A stretch of DNA of 32,271 bases from the NCBI RefSeq assembly GCF_964222135.1, contig NZ_CAXQBR010000035.1:1-32271 (forward strand), read 5' to 3'. Each line of letters opens with the position of its first letter. Position 1 is the stretch's first letter. This document shows positions 23,152 through 32,244 of this stretch, piece after piece. The position numbers and the translations under genes were made by a program. Origin of the DNA: Euzebya sp. (GTDB lineage Bacteria > Actinomycetota > Nitriliruptoria > Euzebyales > Euzebyaceae). The notes under the pieces were generated by a model, which worked only from the letters and a program-made list of their open reading frames with translations, did not search any database and was not told the origin of the DNA.

Positions 23152-25905
23152 TCAGCTGCGCTTGCGGGCGCTGGACGCCTTCTTCGCGCTCGTCTTCTTG
23201 GCGCTCTTCTTCTTGGTCGCCTTCTTCCGCGACGCGCTCTTCTTCGGCGTCTGGCCCTTGGCTGCCATCCGCTCGCGGCGCATCTGCAGCAGCTCGCTGG
23301 CGCGCTCGTCGGTCAGGTTCTCGACCGTGTCGCCCTTGCGGAGGCTGGCGTTCACCTCACCATCGGTCACGTACGCGCCGAAGCGGCCGTTGCGGACCGA
23401 CATCGGTTGCTCGGAGACCTTGTCGGTGCCGAGCTCGCGCAGGACGGGGTTGGACCGCTGGCGGGCGCTCTTCTTGTCCTGGGCGAGCAGCTTCAGCCCG
23501 TCGTCGAGGGTCACGGTGAACAGCTCGGACTCGCTGCCCAGGCTGCGCGTCTCCTTGCCCCACTTGAGGTACGGGCCGTACCGGCCGTTCTGCACCGTGA
23601 TGGGCTCGCCGTCCTCGGGGTGCCGCCCGATCTCGCGCGGCAGGCTGAGCAGGCGGAGGGCGTCGGACAGCTCGATCGTGTCGAGGGACATGGAGCTGAA
23701 CAGCGAGGCGGTCTTCTCCGGCTTGCCGTCCGCCGGGTCGCCCAGCTGCACGTAGGGGCCGAAGCGGCCGTTGCGGGCCACGACGGGCTGGTCGGTCTCG
23801 GGGTCGGTGCCGAGCAGCCGGTCGTCGTTCGGCGCCTCGAGGAGCTCCTCCGCGCGCTGCGGCGTCAGCTCGTCCGGGACGATGTCGTCGGGGAGGGACG
23901 CGGTGTCCTCGCCCCGCTGCAGGTACGGCCCGTAGCGCCCGACGCGGGCGACGATCGTCGTGCCGGACGAGTCCTGGCCGAGCGGGATGGAGTTGATCGC
24001 CGCCGCGTCGATCTCGTCGAGGCGGTCGGTCACCATCTCCTTCAGCCCGAGGGGGTTGGCGACCACGGCCGGCCCGTCACCCGAGGGGCCGCCCGACCCG
24101 GCGCCCGCGACCGCGGTCCCGCCCTCGGGGCCGCCGAAGTAGAACCGGCTGAGCCACGGGACCCGGTCGAAGTTGCCCGCGGCGATCTCGTCGAGGTCGT
24201 CCTCCATCTTCGCGGTGAACTCGTAGTCGACGAGGTGCGCGAAGTGGCGCTCGAGCAGCGACACGACCGCGAAGGCGGTGAACGACGGCACGAGCGCGCC
24301 GGACTTCTTCCACACGTAGCCGCGGCCGATGATCGTGGAGATGATCGAGGCGTAGGTGGAGGGCCGCCCGACGCCGAGCTCCTCGAGCTTCTGCACCAGC
24401 TTGGGCTCGTTGTACCGCGCCGGCGGCTTGGTCTCGTGCCCCTCCGCGGTGACCTCCTCGGCCGACAGGACGTCGCCCTCGGCCATCGGCGGCAGGAACG
24501 TCTCGCGGTCGGCCAGGGCCTCCTCGGGGTCGTCGGACCCCTCGACGTAGGCGCGGAAGAACCCGGGGAAGGTGATGGTCCGGCCGCTCGCGCTGAACTG
24601 CGCGGTCGCGCCGGCGTCCTCGCCGCCCTGGGAGCCGACCGGCGCCTCCAGTCGGACGCTGACGGTCTGGCCGACCGCGTCGGTCATCTGGCTCGCGATC
24701 GTGCGGGTCCAGATCAGCTCGTAGAGCCGCCGCTCCTCGCTGCCCAGCTCGCCGCGGAGCTCGTCGGGCGTGCGGAACGTCTCGCCGGAGGGGCGGACGG
24801 CCTCGTGCGCCTCCTGGGCGTTCTTCGACTTCTTCGCGTAGATCCGCGGGCTGTCCGGCAGGTAGTCGTCGCCGTAGCGGGCGCGGATCTGGTCCCGCGC
24901 CGCGGTGAGCGCCGAGTCCGACAGCATCGTCGAGTCGGTGCGCATGTAGGTGATGTAGCCGTTCTCGTACAGCCGCTGGGCGACCTGCATGGTCCGGCTC
25001 GAGCTAAAGCGCAGCTTCCGCCCCGCCTCCTGCTGGAGCGTGGAGGTGGAGAACGGCGCCGGCGGCTTGCGCCGGTACGGCTTGGTCTCGACGGAGCTGA
25101 CCGTGAACGTCGCGTCCTCGAGGCCCGCCGCGATCGCGCGTGCCCGCGTCTCGTCCAGGCGGGCGACGCCGTCGGACGTGAGCCGTCCCTGCTGGTCGAA
25201 GTCCCGTCCGGACGCGAGCCGCGCCCCGTCGAGAGCGGTCATGGAGGACTCGAAGGCGCTCCCACCCTCCTTCACCAACTCCGCCGACAGGTCCCAGTAG
25301 CTGGCCGGCACGAACGCCATGCGCTCGCGCTCCCGCTCCACGACGATGCGGGTGGCGACCGACTGGACCCGCCCGGCCGACAGACCCGGGTTGATCTTCT
25401 TCCACAGGACCGGGGACAGCTCGTAGCCGTAGAGCCGGTCGAGGATCCGCCGGGCCTCCTGCGCGTCGACCAGGCGCTCGTCGAGGTCGATGGTGTGCTC
25501 GATCGCGTGGCGGATCGCCGCGTCGGTGATCTCGCCGAACACCATCCGCCGGACGGGGACGCGCGGTTGGAGGACCTCGAGCAGGTGCCAGGCGATGGCC
25601 TCGCCCTCGCGGTCCTTGTCCGTCGCGAGGATCAGCTCGTCGGCCTGCTTCACCAGCTTCCGCAGGTTCGCGACCGTCTTCTTCTTGTCGGGGTTGACGA
25701 CGTAGACGGGTTCGAAGTCGTGCTCGGTGTCCACACCCATCGAGGCCCAGGGCTTGCCCTTGTGCTCGGCAGGGACCTCCGCGGCGTTGGCCGGGAGGTC
25801 GCGGATGTGACCGACTGAGGACTCGACGATGTAGTCAGAGCCCAGGATCTTGCCGATCTTCGTCGCCTTGGTGGGCGACTCGACGATGACGAGGGACTTG
25901 GGCAT
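23152..25905 (-). CDS. topA: DNA topoisomerase I (type IA)
   Basis: The 917-residue enzyme relaxes negative supercoils by a transient 5'-phosphotyrosine. The TOPRIM domain opens with 'KSLVIVESPTKATKIGKIL' and has 'ATDKDREGEAIAWHL'; 'LSAGRVQSVATRIVVERERE' follows. The active-site Tyr lies in 'YITYMRTDST' near residue 320. Four topoisomerase C-terminal repeats follow ('RVGRYGPYLQ', 'RNGRFGPYVQ', 'QNGRYGPYLK', 'RNGRFGAYVT') instead of zinc fingers. A tail of about 35 residues, rich in Lys, Ala and Ser, probably binds DNA, as in other actinobacterial TopA. ATG 25905 follows AAGGA. The gene lies between tmk and dgt, all on the minus strand. Confidence 0.97.
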   Translation of the reverse strand: MPKSLVIVESPTKATKIGKILGSDYIVESSVGHIRDLPANAAEVPAEHKGKPWASMGVDTEHDFEPVYVVNPDKKKTVANLRKLVKQADELILATDKDREGEAIAWHLLEVLQPRVPVRRMVFGEITDAAIRHAIEHTIDLDERLVDAQEARRILDRLYGYELSPVLWKKINPGLSAGRVQSVATRIVVERERERMAFVPASYWDLSAELVKEGGSAFESSMTALDGARLASGRDFDQQGRLTSDGVARLDETRARAIAAGLEDATFTVSSVETKPYRRKPPAPFSTSTLQQEAGRKLRFSSSRTMQVAQRLYENGYITYMRTDSTMLSDSALTAARDQIRARYGDDYLPDSPRIYAKKSKNAQEAHEAVRPSGETFRTPDELRGELGSEERRLYELIWTRTIASQMTDAVGQTVSVRLEAPVGSQGGEDAGATAQFSASGRTITFPGFFRAYVEGSDDPEEALADRETFLPPMAEGDVLSAEEVTAEGHETKPPARYNEPKLVQKLEELGVGRPSTYASIISTIIGRGYVWKKSGALVPSFTAFAVVSLLERHFAHLVDYEFTAKMEDDLDEIAAGNFDRVPWLSRFYFGGPEGGTAVAGAGSGGPSGDGPAVVANPLGLKEMVTDRLDEIDAAAINSIPLGQDSSGTTIVARVGRYGPYLQRGEDTASLPDDIVPDELTPQRAEELLEAPNDDRLLGTDPETDQPVVARNGRFGPYVQLGDPADGKPEKTASLFSSMSLDTIELSDALRLLSLPREIGRHPEDGEPITVQNGRYGPYLKWGKETRSLGSESELFTVTLDDGLKLLAQDKKSARQRSNPVLRELGTDKVSEQPMSVRNGRFGAYVTDGEVNASLRKGDTVENLTDERASELLQMRRERMAAKGQTPKKSASRKKATKKKSAKKTSAKKASSARKRS

Positions 25906-25959
25906 GGTCCTTGATGGGTAGCAGGGTTGACGGCCGACTGCACGTCGTCCGGGGTGGGA

Positions 25960-26985
25960 TCAGACCACGGGATCGAGCGGCGGGACCTCGAACAGGCGCG
26001 GGCGGAACCAGCGGTCGTGCAGCGCCAGCGCGTACCGGTCAGTCATACCCGATACGTAGTCGGCGACCCTGGTCAGCAGGTCGGCGTCGGGGTCGGCGTA
26101 GGTGTCGGGGAGGTGCTCGGGGTGGTCGAGGAGGTACTCGACGAGCTCGGTGACGACCCGCGTGGCCGCCCGGGTGTGGCTCAGCTGCTCCGGCCCCAGG
26201 TAGACGCGGTCGAACATGAACGCGCGAAGCTCGTGCATCACCGGCAGGAGCGCGTCGTCCATGCCCAGGCGGCCCGTCGCGACGGTGTGGTCCACGACCG
26301 CGTCGATGAACTGCCCGATCCAGCTGCTGCCCGGCGCGCCGAGCGCCGCGGTCACCGACGCCGGCAGGTCCGCCGGCGTCAGCAGGTCCGCCCGGAGGGC
26401 ATCGAGCACGTCGTGGGTCAGGTAGGCGATGCGGTCGGCGAAGCGCACGCACCCGGCCTCGGGCGTGGCCGGGGCGGGGTCGACCTTCCAGGGGTGGCGC
26501 AGGATCCCGTCACGGGTCTCGGCGCACAGGTTGAGGGGTTCGAGGACGTCGTAGATCCGCACCGACTGCGCCGAGTGGACCCAGCCGTGGGGGAAGAAGG
26601 CCGCGAGCGCATCCTCGCCGGTGTGCCCGAAGGGGGTGTGGCCGACGTCGTGGCCGAGCGCGACCGCCTCCGCCAGCGGCTCGTTGAGCGCCAGGGCCGC
26701 GGCGATGGACCGGGCGACCTGGGCGACCTGGAGGGTGTGGGTCAGCCGGGTGACCGTGTGGTCGCCGGTCGGGTTCATGAAGACCTGCGTCTTGTGCTTG
26801 AGCCGCCGGAACGCCTTCGAGTGGGTGATCCGGTCGCGGTCGCGCTCGAAGCAGGTCCGGTACGGGTCGTCCGGTTCGGGGTCCCGCCGTCCCGCGGACG
26901 ACGCGGACCGCGTGGCGGCGGGCGAGAGGGATCGTGCCTCCTCCGCCTCGCGGTCGGCGCGGCGCCGGTACCTGAACTCCGTCAT
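25960..26985 (-). CDS. dgt: dGTP triphosphohydrolase-like HD protein
   Basis: This 341-residue HD-domain enzyme would hydrolyse dNTPs to nucleoside and triphosphate, helping control dNTP pools. Diagnostic motifs are 'RTCFERDRDRITHSKAFRRLKHKTQVF', 'HTVTRLTHTLQVAQVARSIA' (metal His), 'AVALGHDVGHTPFGHTGEDAL' (HD pair) and 'FADRIAYLTHDVLDAL' (distal Asp). The length fits the short bacterial deoxyguanosinetriphosphate triphosphohydrolase-like group. ATG 26985 lies 8 nt after a TACCGT -10 box with no ribosome-binding site, suggesting a leaderless mRNA. topA begins 54 bp downstream of its stop, though topA has its own ribosome-binding site. Confidence 0.94.
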   Translation of the reverse strand: MTEFRYRRRADREAEEARSLSPAATRSASSAGRRDPEPDDPYRTCFERDRDRITHSKAFRRLKHKTQVFMNPTGDHTVTRLTHTLQVAQVARSIAAALALNEPLAEAVALGHDVGHTPFGHTGEDALAAFFPHGWVHSAQSVRIYDVLEPLNLCAETRDGILRHPWKVDPAPATPEAGCVRFADRIAYLTHDVLDALRADLLTPADLPASVTAALGAPGSSWIGQFIDAVVDHTVATGRLGMDDALLPVMHELRAFMFDRVYLGPEQLSHTRAATRVVTELVEYLLDHPEHLPDTYADPDADLLTRVADYVSGMTDRYALALHDRWFRPRLFEVPPLDPVV

Positions 26986-26993
26986 GGCCGTTC

Positions 26994-26999
26994 ACGGTA
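26994..26999 (-). promoter_or_regulatory. -10 box for leaderless dgt mRNA
   Basis: TACCGT on the minus strand ends 8 nt before the dgt ATG (26985). No Shine-Dalgarno sequence lies between them. Confidence 0.4.
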
Positions 27000-27083
27000 C
27001 CCAGCGGGTCCGCGGCCGGGGTGGCGGGTATGTGGACGACGTCGGACCCGCCGGCGCGTTCGTGCCGGCTCGCGGCGGCTGCG

Positions 27084-27089
27084 TACACT
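27084..27089 (+). promoter_or_regulatory. Candidate -10 box upstream of hppA
   Basis: TACACT lies about 75 nt before the GTG at 27163. The leader between them holds two copies of GCGTGCGTGCGC (27120-27131 and 27144-27155). No -35 element was recognised. Confidence 0.35.
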
Positions 27090-27162
27090 GCCCCGGAGTC
27101 CCGCCCGGCGGGGCCTGTCGCGTGCGTGCGCTCGGTGAGCACTGCGTGCGTGCGCACGACGC

Positions 27163-29370
27163 GTGGCCGCCGGGCAGCTTGAAGCACCGAGCCGTGATGC
27201 GCAGAGGCCCTCGGGCACCCACGGCGCACCGACCGATGGAAAGCGTGAGACGAGGAGTTGGATCCCCTACGTCGCTGCGCTCGCAGCGATCGCCGGCCTC
27301 GGGCTGGCCTTCTACTTCAACATGGTGGTGAACCGGGCCGACCCCGGCACGGAGGTCATGCGGGAGCTGGCCGCCGCCATCCGCGAGGGCGCCCAGGCGT
27401 TCCTCCGCCGCGAGTACCGCTGGGTGGCGGTGTTCGTCGCGATCATGACCGTCCTGATCATGATCGTGCTGCCCTACGGCGCCCCCTGGGGTGCCGTGGC
27501 CTACCTGATGGGGGCGGTCTTCAGCGCGCTCGCCGGCGTGGTGGGCATGCAGATCGCCACGGCGGCGAACGTCCGCACCGCGAACGCCGCGCGGGACGGC
27601 GCCGCCAAGGCGCTGCCCCTCGCCTTCAAGGGCGGCGCGGTCATGGGCTTCACGGTCGCCGGCCTCGGCCTGCTCGGCATCAGCCTCTGCTACATCCTGT
27701 TCGTCGACGTCCTGGCGGTCGACGATGCGTTCAGCATCGTCGCGGCGTTCGGCCTCGGCGCCTCGTCGATCGCGCTGTTCGCCCGCATCGGCGGCGGCAT
27801 CTACACCAAGGCCGCCGACGGCGGCGCCGACCTGGGCGGCAAGGTCGAGGCGGGCCTCCCCGAGGACGACCCGCGCCACCCCGCCACGATCGCCGACAAC
27901 GTCGGCGACAACGTGGGTGACGTGGCCGGCATGGGCGCGGACCTGTTCGAGTCCTACGCCGGATCGATCGTGGCCCCGATCGTCCTCGCCGCGCTGCTGT
28001 TCGGCGGGTTCGCGACCGGGCAGGAGGGCGCCATCGTGGAGGTCGGGGACAACGCCCTGCTGCAGTCCTCCTTCCTCTTCCCCCTGCTCGTCGCCGCCGT
28101 CGGCATGATCGCGTCGATCGTCGGCGCGCTGCTGGTCCGCGGTCGGCCGGGCCGCTCGCTGTCGTCCCAGCTCCACTTCGGGACCAACCTGGCCATGGTC
28201 ATCACCGGCGCGGTGTCCCTCGCCGCGGGCGCGTGGATCTTCGCCGACGTCCCGGAGGTGGAGAACGGCCTGCTCCTCGGCCTCGTCATCGTGATCGGGC
28301 TGGTCGCCGGGTACGCGATCGGCTTCACGTCGGAGTACTACACCTCCGACCACTACACCCCCGTCAAGAAGCTCGCCGGCCAGTCCGAGACCGGGCCGGC
28401 CACGGTGATCATCGGCGGCATCGCCGACGGCATGCTGTCGACCGTCGCCTCGGTCGTGCTGATCGTCGCCGCGATCGGCGCCTCCTTCTGGCTGGGCGAC
28501 CTGGCCTTCACCGACGAGCTCGCCACCAACGGCGGCCTGTACGCGGCGGCGCTCGCGGCGATCGGCATGCTGGCCACCACCGGCGCCGTGGTCGCCGTCG
28601 ACGCCTACGGGCCGATCAGCGACAACGCCGGCGGCATCGCCGAGATGGCCCACCTCCCGCCGGAGGTCCGCGAGGTCACCGACGGCCTCGACGCGCTCGG
28701 CAACACCACCGCCGCGGTCGCGAAGGGCTTCGCGATCGGCTCCGCCGCGCTGACCGCGCTGGCGCTGTTCCGCTCCTACACCGCGGCGGTCTCACCCCCC
28801 GGTGAGACCCTCGTCATCGACCTGACGAGCGTCCCGGTCGTCATCGGCCTGTTCATCGGTTCGATGGCCACGTTCGCCTTCGCCGCGCTGACGATGAAGT
28901 CCGTCGGTCGCGCCGCCCAGGCGATGATCGTCGAGGTCCGCCGGCAGTTCGCCGAGATCCCGGGCCTGCGCGAGGGCCGGGAGGGCGTGAAGCCCGACTC
29001 GGCGCGCTGCGTGGCGATCTCGACCGACGCGTCGCTGAAGGAGATGGTGATCCCCGGCGCCCTGGCCGTCGTCCTCCCCCTCGTCATCGGGTTCTTCTCC
29101 GTCGAGGCGCTCGGCGGCCTGCTGGCCGGCGCCCTCGCCACCGGCTTCATGCTGGCCATCTTCATGGCCAACGCCGGCGGCGCGTGGGACAACGCGAAGA
29201 AGTACATCGAGGCCGGCAACTTCGGCGGCAAGGGCTCGGAGAACCACAAGGCGGCCGTCACCGGCGACACCGTCGGCGACCCGTTCAAGGACACCTCCGG
29301 TCCCGCGATGAACATCCTCATCAAGGTCATGACCATCGTCAGCCTGGTGTTCGCCCCGGCCTTCATCTAG
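27163..29370 (+). CDS. hppA: Membrane-bound proton/sodium-translocating pyrophosphatase
   Basis: The 735-residue integral membrane enzyme couples pyrophosphate hydrolysis to ion pumping. About 16 helices are predicted. Motifs include '[30 protein letters not shown]', '[21 protein letters not shown]' (Mg-PPi site), '[16 protein letters not shown]' and '[12 protein letters not shown]...[25 protein letters not shown]'. '[10 protein letters not shown]' has Ala517 and Ala520, the pattern of K+-dependent enzymes, which K+-independent ones replace with Lys and Thr. Whether H+ or Na+ is pumped I did not resolve. The start is uncertain: GTG 27163 is the only usual in-frame start, adds about 32 hydrophilic residues and has no ribosome-binding site, while a good one (GAGGAG, near 27252) precedes the conserved N-terminus without a usual start codon. 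Confidence 0.94.
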   Translation: MAAGQLEAPSRDAQRPSGTHGAPTDGKRETRSWIPYVAALAAIAGLGLAFYFNMVVNRADPGTEVMRELAAAIREGAQAFLRREYRWVAVFVAIMTVLIMIVLPYGAPWGAVAYLMGAVFSALAGVVGMQIATAANVRTANAARDGAAKALPLAFKGGAVMGFTVAGLGLLGISLCYILFVDVLAVDDAFSIVAAFGLGASSIALFARIGGGIYTKAADGGADLGGKVEAGLPEDDPRHPATIADNVGDNVGDVAGMGADLFESYAGSIVAPIVLAALLFGGFATGQEGAIVEVGDNALLQSSFLFPLLVAAVGMIASIVGALLVRGRPGRSLSSQLHFGTNLAMVITGAVSLAAGAWIFADVPEVENGLLLGLVIVIGLVAGYAIGFTSEYYTSDHYTPVKKLAGQSETGPATVIIGGIADGMLSTVASVVLIVAAIGASFWLGDLAFTDELATNGGLYAAALAAIGMLATTGAVVAVDAYGPISDNAGGIAEMAHLPPEVREVTDGLDALGNTTAAVAKGFAIGSAALTALALFRSYTAAVSPPGETLVIDLTSVPVVIGLFIGSMATFAFAALTMKSVGRAAQAMIVEVRRQFAEIPGLREGREGVKPDSARCVAISTDASLKEMVIPGALAVVLPLVIGFFSVEALGGLLAGALATGFMLAIFMANAGGAWDNAKKYIEAGNFGGKGSENHKAAVTGDTVGDPFKDTSGPAMNILIKVMTIVSLVFAPAFI

Positions 29371-29394
29371 CCAGCCCACGGGCGTTCGCGCCCT

Positions 29395-29437
29395 CGACGA
29401 CGCCCCCGCCCGGTGATCCTGGGCGGGGGCGTCGTCG
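29395..29437. terminator. Strong hairpin terminator after hppA
   Basis: Arms 29395-29411 and 29421-29437 pair over 17 bp around a 9-nt loop, starting 24 bp after the hppA stop. The next plus-strand gene has its own promoter-like region. Confidence 0.85.
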
Positions 29438-29453
29438 TGTGCCGCGTGCGCGA

Positions 29454-29489
29454 GGTGGGCGGGGTGGGCGGGGTGGGCGGGGTGGGCGC
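29454..29489. repeat. 9-bp G-rich tandem repeat, 4 copies
   Basis: GGTGGGCGG is repeated three times exactly, followed by GGTGGGCGC. The plus strand has regularly spaced runs of three or four G, enough for a G-quadruplex. It lies between the hppA terminator and the promoter region of the reductase gene. Confidence 0.85.
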
Positions 29490-29596
29490 CGATGTGGGGC
29501 GCGATCGGGGCCTCCATCGCCTGACGGCGACGTTCGGCGCGATCCTGCACCGTCCGGTGCCCTTCGGACCGACGGCCGGTAGACATGCGCCGGGTC

Positions 29597-29602
29597 TACT
29601 GT
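29597..29602 (+). promoter_or_regulatory. Candidate -10 box for reductase-desaturase operon
   Basis: TACTGT lies in an unusually AT-rich patch (about 29595-29620). It would start transcription near 29609, leaving a leader with the GGGAGGGAGGGG ribosome-binding site at 29634-29645. This argues against a start at ATG 29585. Confidence 0.4.
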
Positions 29603-29650
29603 TACACCTTTCACTGCAATGGTCGGGATGAGCGGGAGGGAGGGGTGCAG

Positions 29651-30991
29651 GTGGTGAGCATGTCCAGCGCGCAGCACTGGGTGCCGTCGGTGGCGCAGGA
29701 GGCCGGGGGCTCGTTCCACGCGGGTCCGCTGCAGGTGCGGACCCGGACGATCCCGGCGCGGTTGCGGCGGGTGCTGCGATCCCGCGTGGTCGAGCGGGCG
29801 ACGACCCCCCACGGGATCGACTCCTACCTGCAGGTCCTCAACCCGCTGTGGGCGGTCGAGACCACCCGCGCGCTGCTCGTCGAGAAGGTCCGTGAGACGC
29901 GGGACACGTCGACCCTCACCTTCGACCCCGGACCAGGCTGGGGGCCTCCGGAGGCCGGCCAGCACGTCCAGATCAAGGTGTCGCTGGACGGGGTGGTGCG
30001 GACCCGCCACTTCTCGATCTCCTCGAGCGCCCACCGCGACGACGGCCGGTTCACCCTGACCGTCAAGGCGCACGACGAGGGTTACGTGTCCCGGTTCCTC
30101 CACACCCACGCCCGCACCGGGCTGGTGGTGGAGGTCTCCGAACCCCGCGGCGAGTTCACCCTCCCCGACCCGCGCCCCGACCACCTGCTGCTCGTCTCCG
30201 GCGGCAGCGGCATCACCCCGGTGATGGCCATGCTGCGGACGCTCGTGGACGAGGGGCACGAGGGCCGGGTGACGTTCCTCCACTACGCGCGGACCAACGC
30301 GGACCGGATCTTTGCGACTGAGCTCGAGGACCTCGCCGGCCGGGTCGACGCCCTGGACGTGGTGCAGGTCCTGACCGGGGAGGAGGTGCCGGACTCCCGG
30401 CTCCAGGGCCGCCTGGTCGTCGAGCACCTGGACGAGGTCGCCAAGGGGTGGGCGGACGCCACGGCGTTCGTCTGCGGACCCGCCGGCATGCTCGAGGCCG
30501 CCGAGGCCGTCTGGGCCGACGCCGACGCGGCGGGTCAGCTGCACGTCGAGCGGTTCGCCCTGCACCCCGACCTGGGTGCCGGCACCGGTGAGGGACGGAT
30601 CCGGTTGGCCGACTCCGAGCTCGAGATCGACGACGACGGCCGCCCCCTGCTCGCCCAGGCGGAGGACGCCGGCCTGCAACCCGACTACGGCTGCCGCATG
30701 GGCATCTGCAAGACCTGCACGACCCGCAAGGTCAGCGGCATCACCGAGAACCTGACCAGCGGGGACACCTCGACCGAGGACGACGACGACATCCAGATCT
30801 GCGTGAGCGTCGCGAAGGGCGACGTCGAGCTCGCGCTCCGACACCGACCTGGGAGGGAGCACCAGAATGAGCACGACCACACCACCGACCCCGGCGCACA
30901 ACGACGCCGGCACCCCGACCGCCCCGACGATCGCGGAGGGGCAGGAGACCGACGACTCGGCCATCCGCGCACGGACGGGCCTGACCGATGA
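29651..30991 (+). CDS. Ferredoxin reductase with C-terminal 2Fe-2S domain
   Basis: This flavoprotein would pass electrons from NAD(P)H through FAD and a plant-type 2Fe-2S centre to the neighbouring desaturase. The FAD motif is 'RTRHFSISSS', nucleotide binding is 'LLLVSGGSGITPVMAMLRTL' and 'VCGPAGML', and the cluster Cys are 348, 353, 356 and 384. GTG 29651 is chosen because GGAGG lies 7 nt upstream; ATG 29660 is possible. The domain should end at 'GDVELAL' (about 30840), but the frame continues for about 50 residues of low-complexity sequence and overlaps the desaturase by 125 bp. In the +2 frame a TGA at 30868 would form a normal ATGA junction, so an indel near 30840 is suspected. The pair resembles Rv3230c-Rv3229c. 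Confidence 0.9.
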   Translation: MVSMSSAQHWVPSVAQEAGGSFHAGPLQVRTRTIPARLRRVLRSRVVERATTPHGIDSYLQVLNPLWAVETTRALLVEKVRETRDTSTLTFDPGPGWGPPEAGQHVQIKVSLDGVVRTRHFSISSSAHRDDGRFTLTVKAHDEGYVSRFLHTHARTGLVVEVSEPRGEFTLPDPRPDHLLLVSGGSGITPVMAMLRTLVDEGHEGRVTFLHYARTNADRIFATELEDLAGRVDALDVVQVLTGEEVPDSRLQGRLVVEHLDEVAKGWADATAFVCGPAGMLEAAEAVWADADAAGQLHVERFALHPDLGAGTGEGRIRLADSELEIDDDGRPLLAQAEDAGLQPDYGCRMGICKTCTTRKVSGITENLTSGDTSTEDDDDIQICVSVAKGDVELALRHRPGREHQNEHDHTTDPGAQRRRHPDRPDDRGGAGDRRLGHPRTDGPDR

Positions 30992-32171
30992 GCAGATCGC
31001 CGAGCTGGGTCGTGAGTTCGACCGGATCCGCGAGCGGGTCCTGAACGACCTGGGCGAGGACGACGCCCGCTACATCCGCGGCGTCATCCGCGCCCAGCGG
31101 GCGTTCGAGATCGCCGGCCGCGGCCTGCTGTTCCTGTCGTTCAACCCCGTCGCGTGGGCGGCCGGGGTGGCCTCGCTCTCCATGTCGAAGATCCTCGACA
31201 ACATGGAGATCGGCCACAACGTCATGCACGGCCAGTACGACTTCATGAACGACCCGAAGATCCACTCGAAGAGCTTCGAGTGGGACACCGCCGCCCCGTC
31301 GGCGAACTGGAAGCTGTCCCACAACTTCATGCACCACACGTACACCAACATCCTGGGCAAGGACCGGGACATCGGCTACGGGGTGCTGCGCATGACCGAG
31401 GACCAGGAGTGGACGCCGCGCGACCGCGGCAACGCCGTGTACGCGACCCTGCTGGCCCTGCTGTTCCAGTGGGGCGTGGCCGTCCACGACCTCGAGATCG
31501 AGCAGCTGCGCAACGGCACGAACTCCTGGGAGGACGTCCAGGACGTCGCGAAGGTCATCGCGGAGAAGTCCGCCAAGCAGGCCGGCAAGGACTACGTGCT
31601 GTTCCCGCTGCTCGCCGGCCCGCTCGCGCTGCACGTGGCTGCCGGGAACCTGGCGGCGAACCTCGTCCGCAACGTGTGGGCGTTCACGATCATCTTCTGC
31701 GGCCACTTCCCCGACGGCACCGCGATGTTCACCCCGGAGGAGGTGGAGCGGGAGTCCCGCGGCGGCTGGTACCTGCGTCAGATGCTCGGCTCGGCGAACG
31801 TCCGGGGGAGCCGGCTGTTCCACATCGTCAGCGGGAACCTCGGCCACCAGATCGAGCACCACCTGTTCCCCGACCTGCCGTCACGGCGCTACGCGATGCT
31901 GTCGAGCGAGGTGCGGGACATCTGCGAGCGCTACGGGCTGCCGTACAACACCGGCTCCCTGCGCGAGCAGTTCGGCTCGGTGGTCCGCAAGATCCGCCGG
32001 CTCGCGAAGCCGGACGGCTCGTCGGGCCCGGACCGCAACGAGCAGGTGGAGCTGCACCCCCGCAGCGGTGTCCCGAAGGACCTCCACCGCATCAACGGCG
32101 TCGAGATCCCGCTGGCGGCGTCGCGCGCGGCCGCGAAGAAGCGACGCGAGCGCGAGTCCGCGGCGGCCTAG
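30867..32171 (+). CDS. Membrane fatty-acid desaturase
   Basis: This 434-residue di-iron acyl desaturase resembles mycobacterial DesA3 and linoleoyl-CoA desaturase-type proteins. The histidine boxes are HNVMH (His117-His121), HNFMHH (His152, 156, 157) and QIEHH (Gln328, His331-332). Hydrophobic segments near 88-110, 190-205 and 245-285 would anchor it in the membrane with the active site facing the cytoplasm. ATG 30867 has GGGAGGGAG 8-16 nt upstream. The first 35 residues are Thr/Pro/Ala-rich, and the C-terminus is basic. It is probably co-transcribed with the reductase that supplies its electrons. Double-bond position and substrate cannot be read from sequence. Confidence 0.94.
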   Translation: MSTTTPPTPAHNDAGTPTAPTIAEGQETDDSAIRARTGLTDEQIAELGREFDRIRERVLNDLGEDDARYIRGVIRAQRAFEIAGRGLLFLSFNPVAWAAGVASLSMSKILDNMEIGHNVMHGQYDFMNDPKIHSKSFEWDTAAPSANWKLSHNFMHHTYTNILGKDRDIGYGVLRMTEDQEWTPRDRGNAVYATLLALLFQWGVAVHDLEIEQLRNGTNSWEDVQDVAKVIAEKSAKQAGKDYVLFPLLAGPLALHVAAGNLAANLVRNVWAFTIIFCGHFPDGTAMFTPEEVERESRGGWYLRQMLGSANVRGSRLFHIVSGNLGHQIEHHLFPDLPSRRYAMLSSEVRDICERYGLPYNTGSLREQFGSVVRKIRRLAKPDGSSGPDRNEQVELHPRSGVPKDLHRINGVEIPLAASRAAAKKRRERESAAA

Positions 32172-32244
32172 CGACCGCGGCGGTCCCGGAGCCGGGCAGT
32201 CGGGTTCCGGGGCCGTCCAGAGTCGTCCGGGGCACGGTGTGTCG

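Noticed and set aside
20948-23755. 935-residue plus-strand open frame opposite tmk and topA
   Set aside because: It is a Gln/Asp/Arg-rich shadow frame without motifs, spanning two real genes.
23407-25818. 803-residue plus-strand open frame opposite topA
   Set aside because: It is antisense to unmistakable topoisomerase I and has no recognisable domain.
29585-29650. ATG 29585 as start of the ferredoxin reductase
   Set aside because: It lies upstream of the candidate -10 box (29597-29602) and lacks a ribosome-binding site; GTG 29651 has one at good spacing.
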